40,218 nucleotides of DNA from Selenomonadaceae bacterium. GTDB taxonomy: Bacteria; Bacillota; Negativicutes; Selenomonadales; Selenomonadaceae. A program made the position numbers and the translations under genes. The notes below the pieces were generated by a model. The model had not been told where the DNA came from. It worked only from the letters and a program-made list of their open reading frames with translations, and ran no database searches. The number at the start of each line of letters is the position of its first letter. Positions within the stretch are counted from its first letter, which is position 1. Of the stretch, positions 30,219-39,425 are shown in pieces. The DNA is taken from assembly GCA_017470715.1 (NCBI GenBank), contig JAFUYE010000086.1, forward strand, positions 1 to 40,218. Direction: 5' to 3'.

Positions 30219-33200
30219 TTACATGTAGTCTACTGAGCTGCGCTGTCTGTCTTGCTTCATAAAGCCGAGTTTCTTTGCGAGCCATTCGGTTATGACGAAC
30301 AAGACCGGTATGACAAAAACGCCCAACATTGTCGCGAACAACATACCGCCGACAACCGCAACGCCCATGCCGTTTCTTGCCGCCGAACCTGCGCCGGTCG
30401 CCATTGCCAACGGAACGCAACCGATTATGAACGCGAACGAAGTCATCAAAATCGGGCGAAGACGCAAGCCCGCCGCTTCCAGAGCTGCTTTAATCGGGGG
30501 CATTCCTCTGTCGACGCGAACTTTTGCGAACTCGACAATCAGAATCGCATTTTTCGCGGCAAGTCCGATTATCATGATTATGCCAATCTGCATATAGACG
30601 GAATCTTGCAAACCGGAATTTGCTTGCCCGTTATTCATCATCGCCGAAATATATCGCAAGAAATATTCCGAGACAACCGCGCCGAAAAGTCCCGTGGGCA
30701 CGCTGAGCAAAACCGCGAACGGCACCGACCAACTTTCGTACAGCGCGGCGAGCATCAAAAATACGAACACCAACGCCAACGCCAAAACTTGACCGGTGGA
30801 GCTGGCAGCTTTCTTTTCTTCGCGAGACTGACCCGACCACTCGATATTGAATCCGACGCCGGCTTCTTCGTTGACGATTTCTTCAATCGCCGCCATTGCC
30901 TGACCGGATGAATAACCTGCGCCCGCGTTGCCTTGAATCGTCACGGCACGAGCCGCGTTGAATCTTGAAATTTGCGTGGGACCCGTGGAATATTTCGGCT
31001 TAACCAAAGTGTCAAGCGGAATTCGTTGCCCGTCCGCGCCCTTGACAAAAACGAATCTGGCACATTCCGCCTCACTGCGATAAAGTACGTCCGATTGCAA
31101 CATGACTTTATAGGTGCGTCCGAATTTGTTAAAGTCGTTGACCTGCATACCGCCGAAATTGACTTGCAAAGCGTCGAACACGTCGGAAAGTTGCACGCCG
31201 AGGAGTTTGACTTTTTCGCGGTCGATTTCGTATTCAACCGTCGGGGTCGCGATATTAAACGTCGTGCGCACGCCTTGCATTTCGGGACGCTGATTCGCTT
31301 TGGCGACAATCCGTTTCGTAATTTCGTCAAGTTCAACGTCCGTGTGCCCCGCCATATCTTGAAGTTGCAGAGACCAACCGCCGACGTTACCGAGACCCGG
31401 TAAAGCGGGCGGGTTGAACGCAATAACCTGCGCTTCGGGAACAGTCATTGCGCCGAGCCGGAACATCGTCCCGATACACGCGTTGACCGAGGCATTTTCG
31501 CCGCGTTTAGTCCAATCTTGTAAACCGCAGACGATAATTCCCGCGTTCGGTTTTGAGCCGAAAGACAGAATATCAAAGCCCGTAATCATCATGCAGTTCC
31601 TTAAGCCGGGCATTTCGCTCATAACTTTTTTGCCGAGTTTGTCAATCGTTTCGACAGTGTGATTCATCGACGTTCCTTCGGGCAAGCTTATCGACGTGAA
31701 GAAATAACCTTGATCTTCTTCGGGCACGAAAGTTGACGGGAGCCGCTGATAAACCGTCCACGTGACGCCGCCGACAATCAGCAGGAAAATAATCGCGAGT
31801 TTAGAGTTTTTGATAAAACCCGCAACCATTCCGACATAAGAATTTTTCGTGCGGTCAAACCAATTGTTGAAGCCGTCAAAAAATTTGTCGAAGATACTTT
31901 TCTTGGCTTCGGGGTCTTTCGGTTTCAAAATCATTGCGCAAAGTGCGGGCGTCAAAGTCAACGCGACGAACGCCGACAGAGCCATCGAAATTGCGATTGT
32001 CAACGCGAATTGCCGATACAACACACCCATCATGCCGCCGAGAAATGCAACGGGCACGAACACCGCCGCCAACACGAACGCTATCGCGACAACGGGACCT
32101 TGAACTTCGTCCATTGCGCGTTCCGTCGCGTCGACGGGTGAAAGTCCTTCCTCCATGTGGTGTTCGACGTTTTCGATAACGACAATCGCGTCGTCGACGA
32201 CAAGACCGATTGCCAAAACCATTGCGAACAATGTCAGCGTGTTAATCGAAAAGCCCAAAATTATAAACGCCGCGAACGTTCCGATAAGCGACACGGGCAC
32301 TGCAAGCAACGGAATTATCGTCGCACGCCAACTTTGCAGGAAGACGAAAATAACGAACACGACGAGTAAAAGTGCTTCAACGAACGTGTGAGCAACTTCC
32401 TCGATTGAAGCGCGAATAAAGTCCGTGCTGTCGAAAATTTCATCAATGTAAAGTCCGGGCGGCAAGTTCGGGCGTTGACGTTCGATAATCGCCTGCACGC
32501 CTTTAACCGTCGTCATTGCGTTCGCGTCCGAAGTCAGCTGAATACCGAAACCGACGGAAGGATTGCCGTTGAACTTCGCGATAATGTTGTTCGCCTTTTG
32601 TCCCGATTCGATTCGCGCAACGTCTTTCATGTAAACAAACGTGCCGTCGCCGTTCGCTTTCAAGATGATATTGCCGAACTCTTCAATTTCAGACAGACGA
32701 CCTTGAACTTTGCCGGTGTACTGTTTTTCCTGCCCTTGAGCAAGCGGCATTGAACCGATTGTACCGGCGGCAGCCTGCAAGTTTTGTTCGTTAATCGCGG
32801 CGGAAACGTCGGCAACCGTCAAGTCCAATTCGGCAAGTTTGTCGGGGTTTAACCAAATGCGCATCGAATAATCGGAGCCGAAAATTTGAACGTCACCGAC
32901 ACCGTCAACGCGCTTGATTTCGTCCATCAAATAAATGTCCGCGTAGTTTTTCATAAATGCGCGGTCGTAACTTCCGTCGGGCGAATACATTGACAGAAAC
33001 AAAGCCATTTCGTTCGACGCCTTGCGAGTGGTGACGCCCTGCCGTTGAACGTCCGTGGGCAAACTTGAATTTGCAATGGCAACGTTGTTTTGAACTTTAA
33101 CCGAGTCCATGTCGCCATCAGTGCCGACGTTGAAAACGACGCTCAAGCTGTAACGACCCGTATCGTCGCTGTTGGAACTCATGTAGTCCATGCCGTCCGT

Positions 33201-33413
33201 GCCGTTGACTTGTTGCTCGATAACCTGTGCGATAGTTTCATTGACGACGCCGGCATTTGCGCCCGTGTAAGTTGTGCTGACGGAAATTGTCGGCGGAGAA
33301 ATTTTCGGGTACTGTGCAATCGGCAGTTGAAACGCCGCCAAAATTCCGACAAGAGTAATTATCAGCGCGATAACTATTGCGAAAATCGGGCGGTGAATAA
33401 AAAACTTTGCCAT
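30219..33413 (-). CDS. RND multidrug efflux transporter (HAE1/AcrB type)
   Basis: 1064 residues, usual for HAE1 pumps. Proton-driven inner-membrane trimer that expels drugs through an outer-membrane channel. It starts MAKFFIHRPIFAIVIAL...LPIAQYP, the family N-terminus. The proton-relay region GLVVDDAIVVIENVEHHMEEG (TM4) is present, plus the porter-domain signature YSTGPTQISRFNAARAVTIQG and TM10-12 near the C-terminus (IGLAAKNAILIVEFAK). ATG at 33413 with AGGAG is chosen; the frame runs upstream to 33512 but that part overlaps the symporter gene. It is the third gene after the adaptor and a symporter; no TolC-type gene is present here. Confidence 0.95.
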   Translation of the reverse strand: MAKFFIHRPIFAIVIALIITLVGILAAFQLPIAQYPKISPPTISVSTTYTGANAGVVNETIAQVIEQQVNGTDGMDYMSSNSDDTGRYSLSVVFNVGTDGDMDSVKVQNNVAIANSSLPTDVQRQGVTTRKASNEMALFLSMYSPDGSYDRAFMKNYADIYLMDEIKRVDGVGDVQIFGSDYSMRIWLNPDKLAELDLTVADVSAAINEQNLQAAAGTIGSMPLAQGQEKQYTGKVQGRLSEIEEFGNIILKANGDGTFVYMKDVARIESGQKANNIIAKFNGNPSVGFGIQLTSDANAMTTVKGVQAIIERQRPNLPPGLYIDEIFDSTDFIRASIEEVAHTFVEALLLVVFVIFVFLQSWRATIIPLLAVPVSLIGTFAAFIILGFSINTLTLFAMVLAIGLVVDDAIVVIENVEHHMEEGLSPVDATERAMDEVQGPVVAIAFVLAAVFVPVAFLGGMMGVLYRQFALTIAISMALSAFVALTLTPALCAMILKPKDPEAKKSIFDKFFDGFNNWFDRTKNSYVGMVAGFIKNSKLAIIFLLIVGGVTWTVYQRLPSTFVPEEDQGYFFTSISLPEGTSMNHTVETIDKLGKKVMSEMPGLRNCMMITGFDILSFGSKPNAGIIVCGLQDWTKRGENASVNACIGTMFRLGAMTVPEAQVIAFNPPALPGLGNVGGWSLQLQDMAGHTDVELDEITKRIVAKANQRPEMQGVRTTFNIATPTVEYEIDREKVKLLGVQLSDVFDALQVNFGGMQVNDFNKFGRTYKVMLQSDVLYRSEAECARFVFVKGADGQRIPLDTLVKPKYSTGPTQISRFNAARAVTIQGNAGAGYSSGQAMAAIEEIVNEEAGVGFNIEWSGQSREEKKAASSTGQVLALALVFVFLMLAALYESWSVPFAVLLSVPTGLFGAVVSEYFLRYISAMMNNGQANSGLQDSVYMQIGIIMIIGLAAKNAILIVEFAKVRVDRGMPPIKAALEAAGLRLRPILMTSFAFIIGCVPLAMATGAGSAARNGMGVAVVGGMLFATMLGVFVIPVLFVITEWLAKKLGFMKQDRQRSSVDYM

Positions 33414-33424
33414 AAGCAACGCTC

Positions 33425-35038
33425 CTATGTAAAATAAATTTTTTCGTCGGTTGAATTTTCCAGGCGCGCCAATATCAGAGCCGCCGCCACATCGCCCGTC
33501 ACGTTGAAGCAAGTAACGATTCTATCGCAAACGGTTGCGATACAAAACAACAGCCCGGCAATGTCATTCGGCACGCCGAAAGTCGACGTGATTGTCAAAA
33601 TGCCAATGACGGACGCATTGGGCACGGCGGGACCGGCTACCGACAGCGATAAAGTCATCGTCAAAATTAATATAATCGCGTTGTGGTCGATTTCGACGTT
33701 GTACATCCTCAGGAACATAATCACCACAATCGGCAAGTAAAAACAACCGCCGTTCATGTTTACCGTTGTTCCGATCGGGATTGAAAACGACGAAATTTTT
33801 TCCGAGACGCCCATCTTTTTCATACAAAAGTTCATAGTAAACGGCATTGTTACCGCGCTCGAACTCGTCGCAAAAGGCACTGCCCACAGCGACGGAATTT
33901 TTTTCAGGAACGGCAACGGTGAGATTTTCCCGACAAACTGAATCAAAATCGCATACACAACCAGCATTGCGCCGCAACAAATTAAGACCCCCAAAAACAG
34001 CTTGCCCATAATAAAAAGCATCGCCAAATTCGTATCACTTGCCAGTTCCATCATTGCGAAAAAGGCAATCGCCGGCACGAATAAAACTATCATGCCGATC
34101 AACTTCATGAAAAATTCGTTACATGCGTTTGCCAAGTCTTGAAGCAGTTTGACTTTGTTGCCAAGCGCGTTCAACGCAAGCCCGAAGAAGACGGCGATAA
34201 AAATCACCTGCAACAGGTTTCTGTCGGCGATGGGGCTGACCATGTTGGGCGGGATTATGTCGACGATAAATTTCGTCATCGAAAATTCATACGTGTCGGA
34301 GCTTTGCACGGCGGCGATTGTCCCGACTTGCGGCACGTCACTGCTGAAAAAGATTTTCGCGTCCAAAAGCCCGACAAGCGCGGCAATCACGCTGGTTAAA
34401 GCGTACAGCCCCATCAGTTTGGAGCCGGCACGCCCGACGCCCGTGCCCTCGCCCATGTTGGTCACGCCGCAAAGCACACTGAAAAAAATCAAGGGCGCGA
34501 TAACCAGTCCGAGCGCGTTAAGAAACATCGTGTTTATCGGCGTAATAAAATCGTTGTCGAACAGCTTGATGATTTCGGGCGACAGAATTTCTTTCATGAA
34601 GAGGCCGCACACCAGCCCGCCGAAAATGCCGCCCAAAGTCAACTTGAGCTGAAGATTCGTTTCGCTTTGGACGTTGATTGTGATGAGGTTTTGATTCTTC
34701 GAGTGAAGCCAGCTCATTCTTTGACGATTGGCTTTAAGAATCAGCGTGCGGTAATATTCGTCGTCGTCCTCGTCGAAATCGAAAACGTCAAGCAACGGAT
34801 TGTACGGCGCACCTTCGGCCGACATTTGAACTTGAATTTTGCCGAAAAAATTTTTTGTGACTTTAACGTTGACTTGCGCGTCGTTTGCGTGGTTGACCAT
34901 GCGCCAAAAAATTTCTTCGACCAAAAGTTCCGCCCGCAAAATATCTTTGTGTTCAATTTTCAACTGCGACAGTTGCGGTTCAAGGTATCCGTGCATTTCG
35001 GAAAAATTTTCCGCGTTCAAACAAAAACCGTTCTGCAT
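33425..35038 (-). CDS. DAACS cation symporter with N-terminal ATPase-like domain
   Basis: 537 residues. Residues about 20-120 resemble a GHKL/HATPase_c or anti-sigma kinase domain: an N-box-like AELLVEEIFWRMVNHAND and a G-box-like SAEGAPYNPLLD. From about residue 128 the protein is a complete dicarboxylate/amino-acid:cation symporter (SLC1 fold) with about eight spans and re-entrant loops: ATSSSAVTMPF, PIGTTVNMNGG, and DRIVTCFNVTGD near the C-terminus. Substrates of the family are glutamate, aspartate, serine or C4-dicarboxylates. The ATPase-like front may sense or regulate. It lies 11 bases after the adaptor and 11 before the pump gene. Confidence 0.85.
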   Translation of the reverse strand: MQNGFCLNAENFSEMHGYLEPQLSQLKIEHKDILRAELLVEEIFWRMVNHANDAQVNVKVTKNFFGKIQVQMSAEGAPYNPLLDVFDFDEDDDEYYRTLILKANRQRMSWLHSKNQNLITINVQSETNLQLKLTLGGIFGGLVCGLFMKEILSPEIIKLFDNDFITPINTMFLNALGLVIAPLIFFSVLCGVTNMGEGTGVGRAGSKLMGLYALTSVIAALVGLLDAKIFFSSDVPQVGTIAAVQSSDTYEFSMTKFIVDIIPPNMVSPIADRNLLQVIFIAVFFGLALNALGNKVKLLQDLANACNEFFMKLIGMIVLFVPAIAFFAMMELASDTNLAMLFIMGKLFLGVLICCGAMLVVYAILIQFVGKISPLPFLKKIPSLWAVPFATSSSAVTMPFTMNFCMKKMGVSEKISSFSIPIGTTVNMNGGCFYLPIVVIMFLRMYNVEIDHNAIILILTMTLSLSVAGPAVPNASVIGILTITSTFGVPNDIAGLLFCIATVCDRIVTCFNVTGDVAAALILARLENSTDEKIYFT

Positions 35039-35049
35039 GGCATGATTCC

Positions 35050-36327
35050 TTATCGTCCGCGCAAATTGTCGGGCGCGTTCGGATTCGTATTCGGAGCAGT
35101 CAAACCCGCGTCCGCGTTGTAAGTGCTGGTGACGTTGGCAAGAGTGAAGCCCATTTCGCCGGGCGTGACGGTTTTAACGTCAAGTTCGACGCCTTCGCGC
35201 AAATTCGTTAAACCTTCGACGATAACCGTATCGCTTGTGTTTATGCCGCTTGTGACGACGAAATAACTGCCGACTTGGTCGCCGAGTTCAACCGTGCGCG
35301 CTTCGGATTTATTTTCGTTGCCGACAACCATAACGAAAGATTTGCCCAAAAGTTGTTGAACGGAACGTTGCGGAACCAAAATTGCATTGGGAATGACTTC
35401 GCCGCTCAATTTGATTCGTGCGAACATCCCCGGCATCAACAGTCCGCTGGGATTCGGGAAAAGTGCTTTCATAATTAATGAACCGGTGGAGTTGCCCAGT
35501 TCGCGGTCGACTTCGACGATTTGTCCCTCGAACGGATATTCTTTACCGTCGGCAAGCGTTATCGTCACGTCAATCGGGTTGTGTTCGGATTGCATACCTT
35601 GAACCGTCATGAAATGCAAATAATCCGATTCGCTGATTGAAAACTGCGCGAAAATCGGATTGGGCGTGCCGAGCGTCACAAGTGTTGTTTGTCCCGCCGA
35701 AACGAACGTGCCGATTGCCACGTCGTCAACGCCGAGTTTTCCGGACATCGGTGCGTAAATTTCCGTGTCGGCAAGATCTTGTTGCGCTGTTTTCAACGCG
35801 GCTTCGCAGGCATAAATCGCAGCTTCGTTCGCCGCACAAGTCGCCTCGTCCGCACGAACTTTCGCCGCCTGATTCGTCACGACCTGTTCAGCTATTGCCG
35901 CTTCTTCAAGCAATTTTTCATCGCGCCGCAAGTCAAGCAAAGAATTGTTGTAAGTCGCAACCGACTGCTCCAAAACTGCTTTGGCTTGAGCAAGTTGAGC
36001 TTGTGCGCGCAAAACCGCCGATTCGTATTGCCGCGAATCAATTCGATACAAAAGTTGTCCCGCCTCGACGAATTGACCGCCTACGACCAATTTTTCGACG
36101 ACGTTGCCCGAAACTTTCGACTGAACTTTGACTTCTTCCGTGCCGACCAAATGCCCCGCGTATTCGCTGGCAAGCGGCGTGTCGCGTTGAATGACTTTCA
36201 TCGCTTTGACTTGAGCTTTCGGAGCTTGAGTTTGTTTCTGTTCGTCTTGACCGCAACCGCCGAAAAATATCGAAGACGCGGCGAAAAATGCAATCACTGT
36301 CGTCATTTTGGCTCTCGATAAAATCAC
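35050..36327 (-). CDS. RND efflux periplasmic adaptor (membrane fusion lipoprotein)
   Basis: About 425 residues from the GTG at 36325-36327, which has AGGGGGG five bases upstream. The signal peptide ends in a lipobox (SIFFGGC). Adaptor domains appear in order: barrel-sandwich start (VKVQSKVSGNVVEKLVVGGQFVEAGQLLYRID), a long alpha-hairpin (about residues 110-190, rich in Ala/Gln/Glu), lipoyl return strand (IYAPMSGKLGVDDVAIGTFVSAGQTTLVTL), beta-barrel and membrane-proximal domain (LVPQRSVQQLLG). It connects the RND pump to an outer-membrane channel. The frame is open to 36384, but that part lies in a dispersed repeat. Confidence 0.9.
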   Translation of the reverse strand: MILSRAKMTTVIAFFAASSIFFGGCGQDEQKQTQAPKAQVKAMKVIQRDTPLASEYAGHLVGTEEVKVQSKVSGNVVEKLVVGGQFVEAGQLLYRIDSRQYESAVLRAQAQLAQAKAVLEQSVATYNNSLLDLRRDEKLLEEAAIAEQVVTNQAAKVRADEATCAANEAAIYACEAALKTAQQDLADTEIYAPMSGKLGVDDVAIGTFVSAGQTTLVTLGTPNPIFAQFSISESDYLHFMTVQGMQSEHNPIDVTITLADGKEYPFEGQIVEVDRELGNSTGSLIMKALFPNPSGLLMPGMFARIKLSGEVIPNAILVPQRSVQQLLGKSFVMVVGNENKSEARTVELGDQVGSYFVVTSGINTSDTVIVEGLTNLREGVELDVKTVTPGEMGFTLANVTSTYNADAGLTAPNTNPNAPDNLRGR

Positions 36328-36344
36328 GTCAACCCCCCCTAAGG

Positions 36345-36424
36345 CAATTAGAAATGTGAAATTAGGAATGAGGAATGGGAACAAAAATTTTCATATCAAT
36401 TCCTAATTCCTAATTCCAAATTAC
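36345..36424. repeat. AT-rich dispersed repeat (ATTCCTAATT family), copy 2
   Basis: AATTAGGAATGAGGAATGGG on the left and ATTCCTAATTCCTAATTCCAA on the right can fold back on each other. It uses the same words as 19687-19762. It lies in the transcribed leader of the efflux operon, between promoter and start codon. Confidence 0.72.
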
Positions 36425-36431
36425 ACATTGA

Positions 36432-36460
36432 ATTTTAAGGTTTAGCCTGTGAAATGTCAA
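36432..36460 (-). promoter_or_regulatory. Promoter of the efflux operon
   Basis: On the minus strand TTGACA (36455-36460), 17-base spacer, TAAAAT (36432-36437): a perfect -35 and near-perfect -10. The transcript would include the AT-rich repeat as leader. Confidence 0.8.
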
Positions 36461-36461
36461 T

Positions 36462-36490
36462 TTGAACTTGCGGCGGCAATGCGCTATAAT
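36462..36490 (+). promoter_or_regulatory. Promoter of the folate operon
   Basis: TTGAAC (36462-36467), 17-base spacer, TATAAT (36485-36490). Its -35 box starts two bases from the divergent efflux -35 box. GGAG at about 36522 precedes the folP ATG. Confidence 0.8.
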
Positions 36491-36533
36491 GCGTGTGTGA
36501 ATTGAAATTTTTCAAGTTACGGAGCTTTGATTT

Positions 36534-37358
36534 ATGCAGAAAATTTTTACACTGCGCGGCGGTAAAAAAATTTCGTTCGGCGGAAAAACTTTGGTCATGG
36601 GAATTGTGAACGTCACGCCCGATTCGTTCTCGGATGGCGGGAAATTTTTTTCGCCCGAAAACGCCATTGCTCACGCGAAAAAACTTGTTGACGACGGAGC
36701 GGACATTTTGGACATCGGTGCCGAATCAACGCGCCCCGAAGCCGTACCGATTTCCGTCGACGAAGAACTTTCCCGACTGGAAAAAATTTTGCCCGCGCTG
36801 AAAAATTTCGACGTGCCGATTTCCGTCGACACTTACAAGCCGGAAGTCGCCGCCGAAGCTTTGAAACTCGGTGCAGATATAATTAACGACGTGCACGGTT
36901 TGGAAGATTCGCGCATGATTGACGTTGCGAAAAAATTCGACGCGCCGGTTGTCGCCATGCACTGCGAAAAATGTTGCGACGTTGACATTGTCGAAGACGT
37001 GAAAAAATTTTTACGCAGGACGTTGGCAAATTGTGCGGCTAACAACTTCGACACGACGAAAATTATTTTCGACCCCGGTATCGGTTTCGGCAAGACGCAG
37101 GAAGAAAATTTGACATTGATTCGCCGACTCGACGAACTGAAATTTTCGGACGAACAGGAACTTTCGTTGCTTATCGGCGTCAGTCGAAAAAGTTTTATCG
37201 GTTGGGCGACCGGGCTTGAACTTGACGAACGCGACGCGGCGACGGGCGCGCTGTCTGTTTGGGCGATAACCAAAGGCGTCGACATCGGGCGCGTTCACAA
37301 CGTCGAATTGATTCGCAAAATGTGTTTGATGATTGACAAACTGCGCGGAGATTTTTGA
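36534..37358 (+). CDS. folP: Dihydropteroate synthase
   Basis: Joins pABA to dihydropterin pyrophosphate in folate synthesis; the target of sulfonamides. 274 residues. Signatures: MGIVNVTPDSFSDGG (about 22-36), ADILDIGAESTRP, IISVDTYKPEVAAEAL-type strand (here PISVDTYKPEV), GIGFGKTQEENL, IGVSRKSFIG and the C-terminal GVDIGRVHNV. All substrate-binding positions that I can identify are intact. First gene of the folate unit, with a promoter directly upstream. Confidence 0.96.
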   Translation: MQKIFTLRGGKKISFGGKTLVMGIVNVTPDSFSDGGKFFSPENAIAHAKKLVDDGADILDIGAESTRPEAVPISVDEELSRLEKILPALKNFDVPISVDTYKPEVAAEALKLGADIINDVHGLEDSRMIDVAKKFDAPVVAMHCEKCCDVDIVEDVKKFLRRTLANCAANNFDTTKIIFDPGIGFGKTQEENLTLIRRLDELKFSDEQELSLLIGVSRKSFIGWATGLELDERDAATGALSVWAITKGVDIGRVHNVELIRKMCLMIDKLRGDF

Positions 37359-37452
37359 CACGTTGCAACGGAAATTTTATTCACAAATTCGACAGGTTAC
37401 CAACACGAATATCTTTAACGATTGACAGAATTTCAAAGGAGGCAAATTTTTC

Positions 37453-37824
37453 ATGACCGACAAAATTATTTTGAACGGCATTGAAGTCATGGGGCGACAC
37501 GGTTGCACGGAAGCCGAACAGCAAATCGAGCAACTTTTTACCGTCGACGCCGAACTTTATCTTGACTTGTCGCGGGCGGGCAAAAGCGACGATATTAATG
37601 ACACTATCGATTATACTCAAGTTATCGGCGACATAAAAAAAATCGTCGGCGGAAAATCGCGTGCTCTGATTGAGGCTGTCGCGCAGGAAATTGCCGAAAC
37701 GCTTTTGCGAAAATATTTCCGGCTTAACGGCGTCAAAATTGTCTTGACCAAAGTCAATCCGCCAATCAAAGACAGTTTCAACGGCGCGGCTGTGCAAATC
37801 GTTCGCAGTCGTCTGGATACCTGA
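37453..37824 (+). CDS. folB: Dihydroneopterin aldolase
   Basis: Cleaves dihydroneopterin to 6-hydroxymethyl-dihydropterin and glycolaldehyde. 123 residues, the usual size. ILNGIEVMGRHGCTEAE at the N-terminus holds the substrate-loop motif, INDTIDYTQVIGDIKKIV follows, then LIEAVAQEIAETLL with the pterin-binding Glu, and a final VKIVLTKVNPPI with the catalytic Lys. The ATG is preceded by AAAGGAGG. It lies 94 bases after folP and two bases before folK. The folP-folB gap includes a short dispersed sequence at 37363-37384. Confidence 0.94.
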   Translation: MTDKIILNGIEVMGRHGCTEAEQQIEQLFTVDAELYLDLSRAGKSDDINDTIDYTQVIGDIKKIVGGKSRALIEAVAQEIAETLLRKYFRLNGVKIVLTKVNPPIKDSFNGAAVQIVRSRLDT

Positions 37825-37825
37825 A

Positions 37826-38737
37826 ATGATTTTTTACGTCGGACTCGGCGGCAACCTCGGCGAACGTGAAAAAATTCTTCGTCGGGCAATCGAATGCGTA
37901 AAAAAAATTCCCACCGTGAAACTTCTGCGCGTGTCGTCGTTTTACGAAACGGAGCCTTGGGGCGTCACGAATCAGCCGAAATTCCTCAACGCCGCGATAA
38001 AAATTTCGACGGAATTGGAGCCGCTCAACCTGCTTGACGAACTTCAGCGAATCGAATCGGAGCTTGGCAGAATTCGCCGCGAACATTGGGGAGCACGCAC
38101 GATTGACTTGGACATTTTGCTTGCCGACCACGAAATTTCTTGTGAACGATTGACCGTGCCGCACAAATTTTTGTTCGAGCGCGATTTTGCGTTGGTGCCG
38201 CTGAAAGAAATTTTCCCGTCGCTTGAGTGCAAATTTCACGGCGACGAGATTTTACGTGTCAAAAGTTCGCTCGTCGATTTCGGCTTAAAACTTGTGGCGT
38301 GCGTCGATAAAAATTTCGGTATCGGTTTCAACGGAAAATTGTTGTTCCGCATCCCTGCCGACTTGAAAAATTTCCGTGCGTTGACGTTTGGGAACACGAT
38401 TATTTTCGGGCGAAAAACTTTGGCGACGTTCCCGAATCAACAACCGCTTGACGGGCGCAGAAATATTTTGCTCAGCCACACGCCGCAGAAAATTTCGGGC
38501 GCGGAAGTCGTCGGCAATATCGAAAAACTTTTTGACGTACTGAATGTTGCCGAAAAAAATTTCGTTGTCGGCGGCGCGCAGGTTTTTGACGAATTGATTC
38601 CCTACGCGACGGAAATTTTTTTGACGGTCGTTGACGCGGAAGTTCAAGCGGACAGTTTTTTTCCGAGTGTTGACGAATTTATTTTGCGTGACGTGAAAGC
38701 TTGCAACGGTTTTGAATTCAGGAGATACACGCGATGA
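37826..38737 (+). CDS. folK: Fused HPPK (FolK) and dihydrofolate reductase
   Basis: 303 residues carrying two folate enzymes. Residues about 1-145 are 6-hydroxymethyl-dihydropterin pyrophosphokinase: [61 protein letters not shown] and [16 protein letters not shown]. Residues about 153-303 are dihydrofolate reductase: [43 protein letters not shown] and [22 protein letters not shown]. Together with folP and folB, one unit covers four steps. In the DHFR half the usual Leu-Pro-Trp after GKL is LLF. It overlaps ung by four bases. Confidence 0.92.
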   Translation: MIFYVGLGGNLGEREKILRRAIECVKKIPTVKLLRVSSFYETEPWGVTNQPKFLNAAIKISTELEPLNLLDELQRIESELGRIRREHWGARTIDLDILLADHEISCERLTVPHKFLFERDFALVPLKEIFPSLECKFHGDEILRVKSSLVDFGLKLVACVDKNFGIGFNGKLLFRIPADLKNFRALTFGNTIIFGRKTLATFPNQQPLDGRRNILLSHTPQKISGAEVVGNIEKLFDVLNVAEKNFVVGGAQVFDELIPYATEIFLTVVDAEVQADSFFPSVDEFILRDVKACNGFEFRRYTR

Positions 38738-39411
38738 AAAAAATTTTTCACAACGATTGGGCGGAACTTTTAAACGACGAATTGAACGAGCCGTATTATC
38801 AGGAATTACGTCAATTTTTAATCGGCGAATATCGCACGCAAAAAATTTTCCCGAACATGTACGACATCTTTAACGCGCTTCACTTCACAAGTTACGCGTC
38901 GACGAAAGTTGTCATTTTGGGGCAAGATCCGTATCACGAACCGGGACAAGCGCACGGGCTGAGTTTTTCGGTTTTGCCGAACGTGCCGCCGCCGCCGTCA
39001 TTGCTGAATATTTTTAAAGAACTGCGCGACGATTTGGGTTGTTTCATGCCGAACAACGGTTGCTTAAAGCCGTGGGCAGATCAGGGCGTCCTGCTGTTGA
39101 ACACGGTTTTGACAGTTCGCGCACACGCGGCAAATTCACATCGCGGACACGGCTGGGAAATTTTCACCGACAAAATAATTCGCTTGCTCAACGAACACGA
39201 ACGCCCGATTGCATTTATTTTGTGGGGACGACCTGCGCGAAATAAAAAATCCATGATAACGAATCCGCGACATTTTATCGTTGAATCGGCACACCCGAGC
39301 CCGCTTTCGGCAAGCGGCGGATTTTTCGGCAGTCGACCGTTTTCACGCGTCAACAAATTTCTCGAATCGGTCGGCGAACAACCGATTGACTGGCAAATTC
39401 CAAACATTTAA
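38734..39411 (+). CDS. ung: Uracil-DNA glycosylase
   Basis: Family 1 UDG that removes uracil from DNA. 225 residues. Catalytic motif GQDPYH (Asp65, His68), uracil pocket Phe and Asn in GLSFSV and LLNTVLTVR, and the DNA-intercalating loop HPSPLSA (His187 onwards) are all present, as is AILWG-type FILWGRPA. It overlaps the folK-DHFR stop (ATGA). Coupling to folate genes is sensible because thymidylate supply governs dUTP incorporation, although this link is inference. Confidence 0.96.
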   Translation: MKKIFHNDWAELLNDELNEPYYQELRQFLIGEYRTQKIFPNMYDIFNALHFTSYASTKVVILGQDPYHEPGQAHGLSFSVLPNVPPPPSLLNIFKELRDDLGCFMPNNGCLKPWADQGVLLLNTVLTVRAHAANSHRGHGWEIFTDKIIRLLNEHERPIAFILWGRPARNKKSMITNPRHFIVESAHPSPLSASGGFFGSRPFSRVNKFLESVGEQPIDWQIPNI

Positions 39412-39425
39412 GAAAGGAAGCTCTC

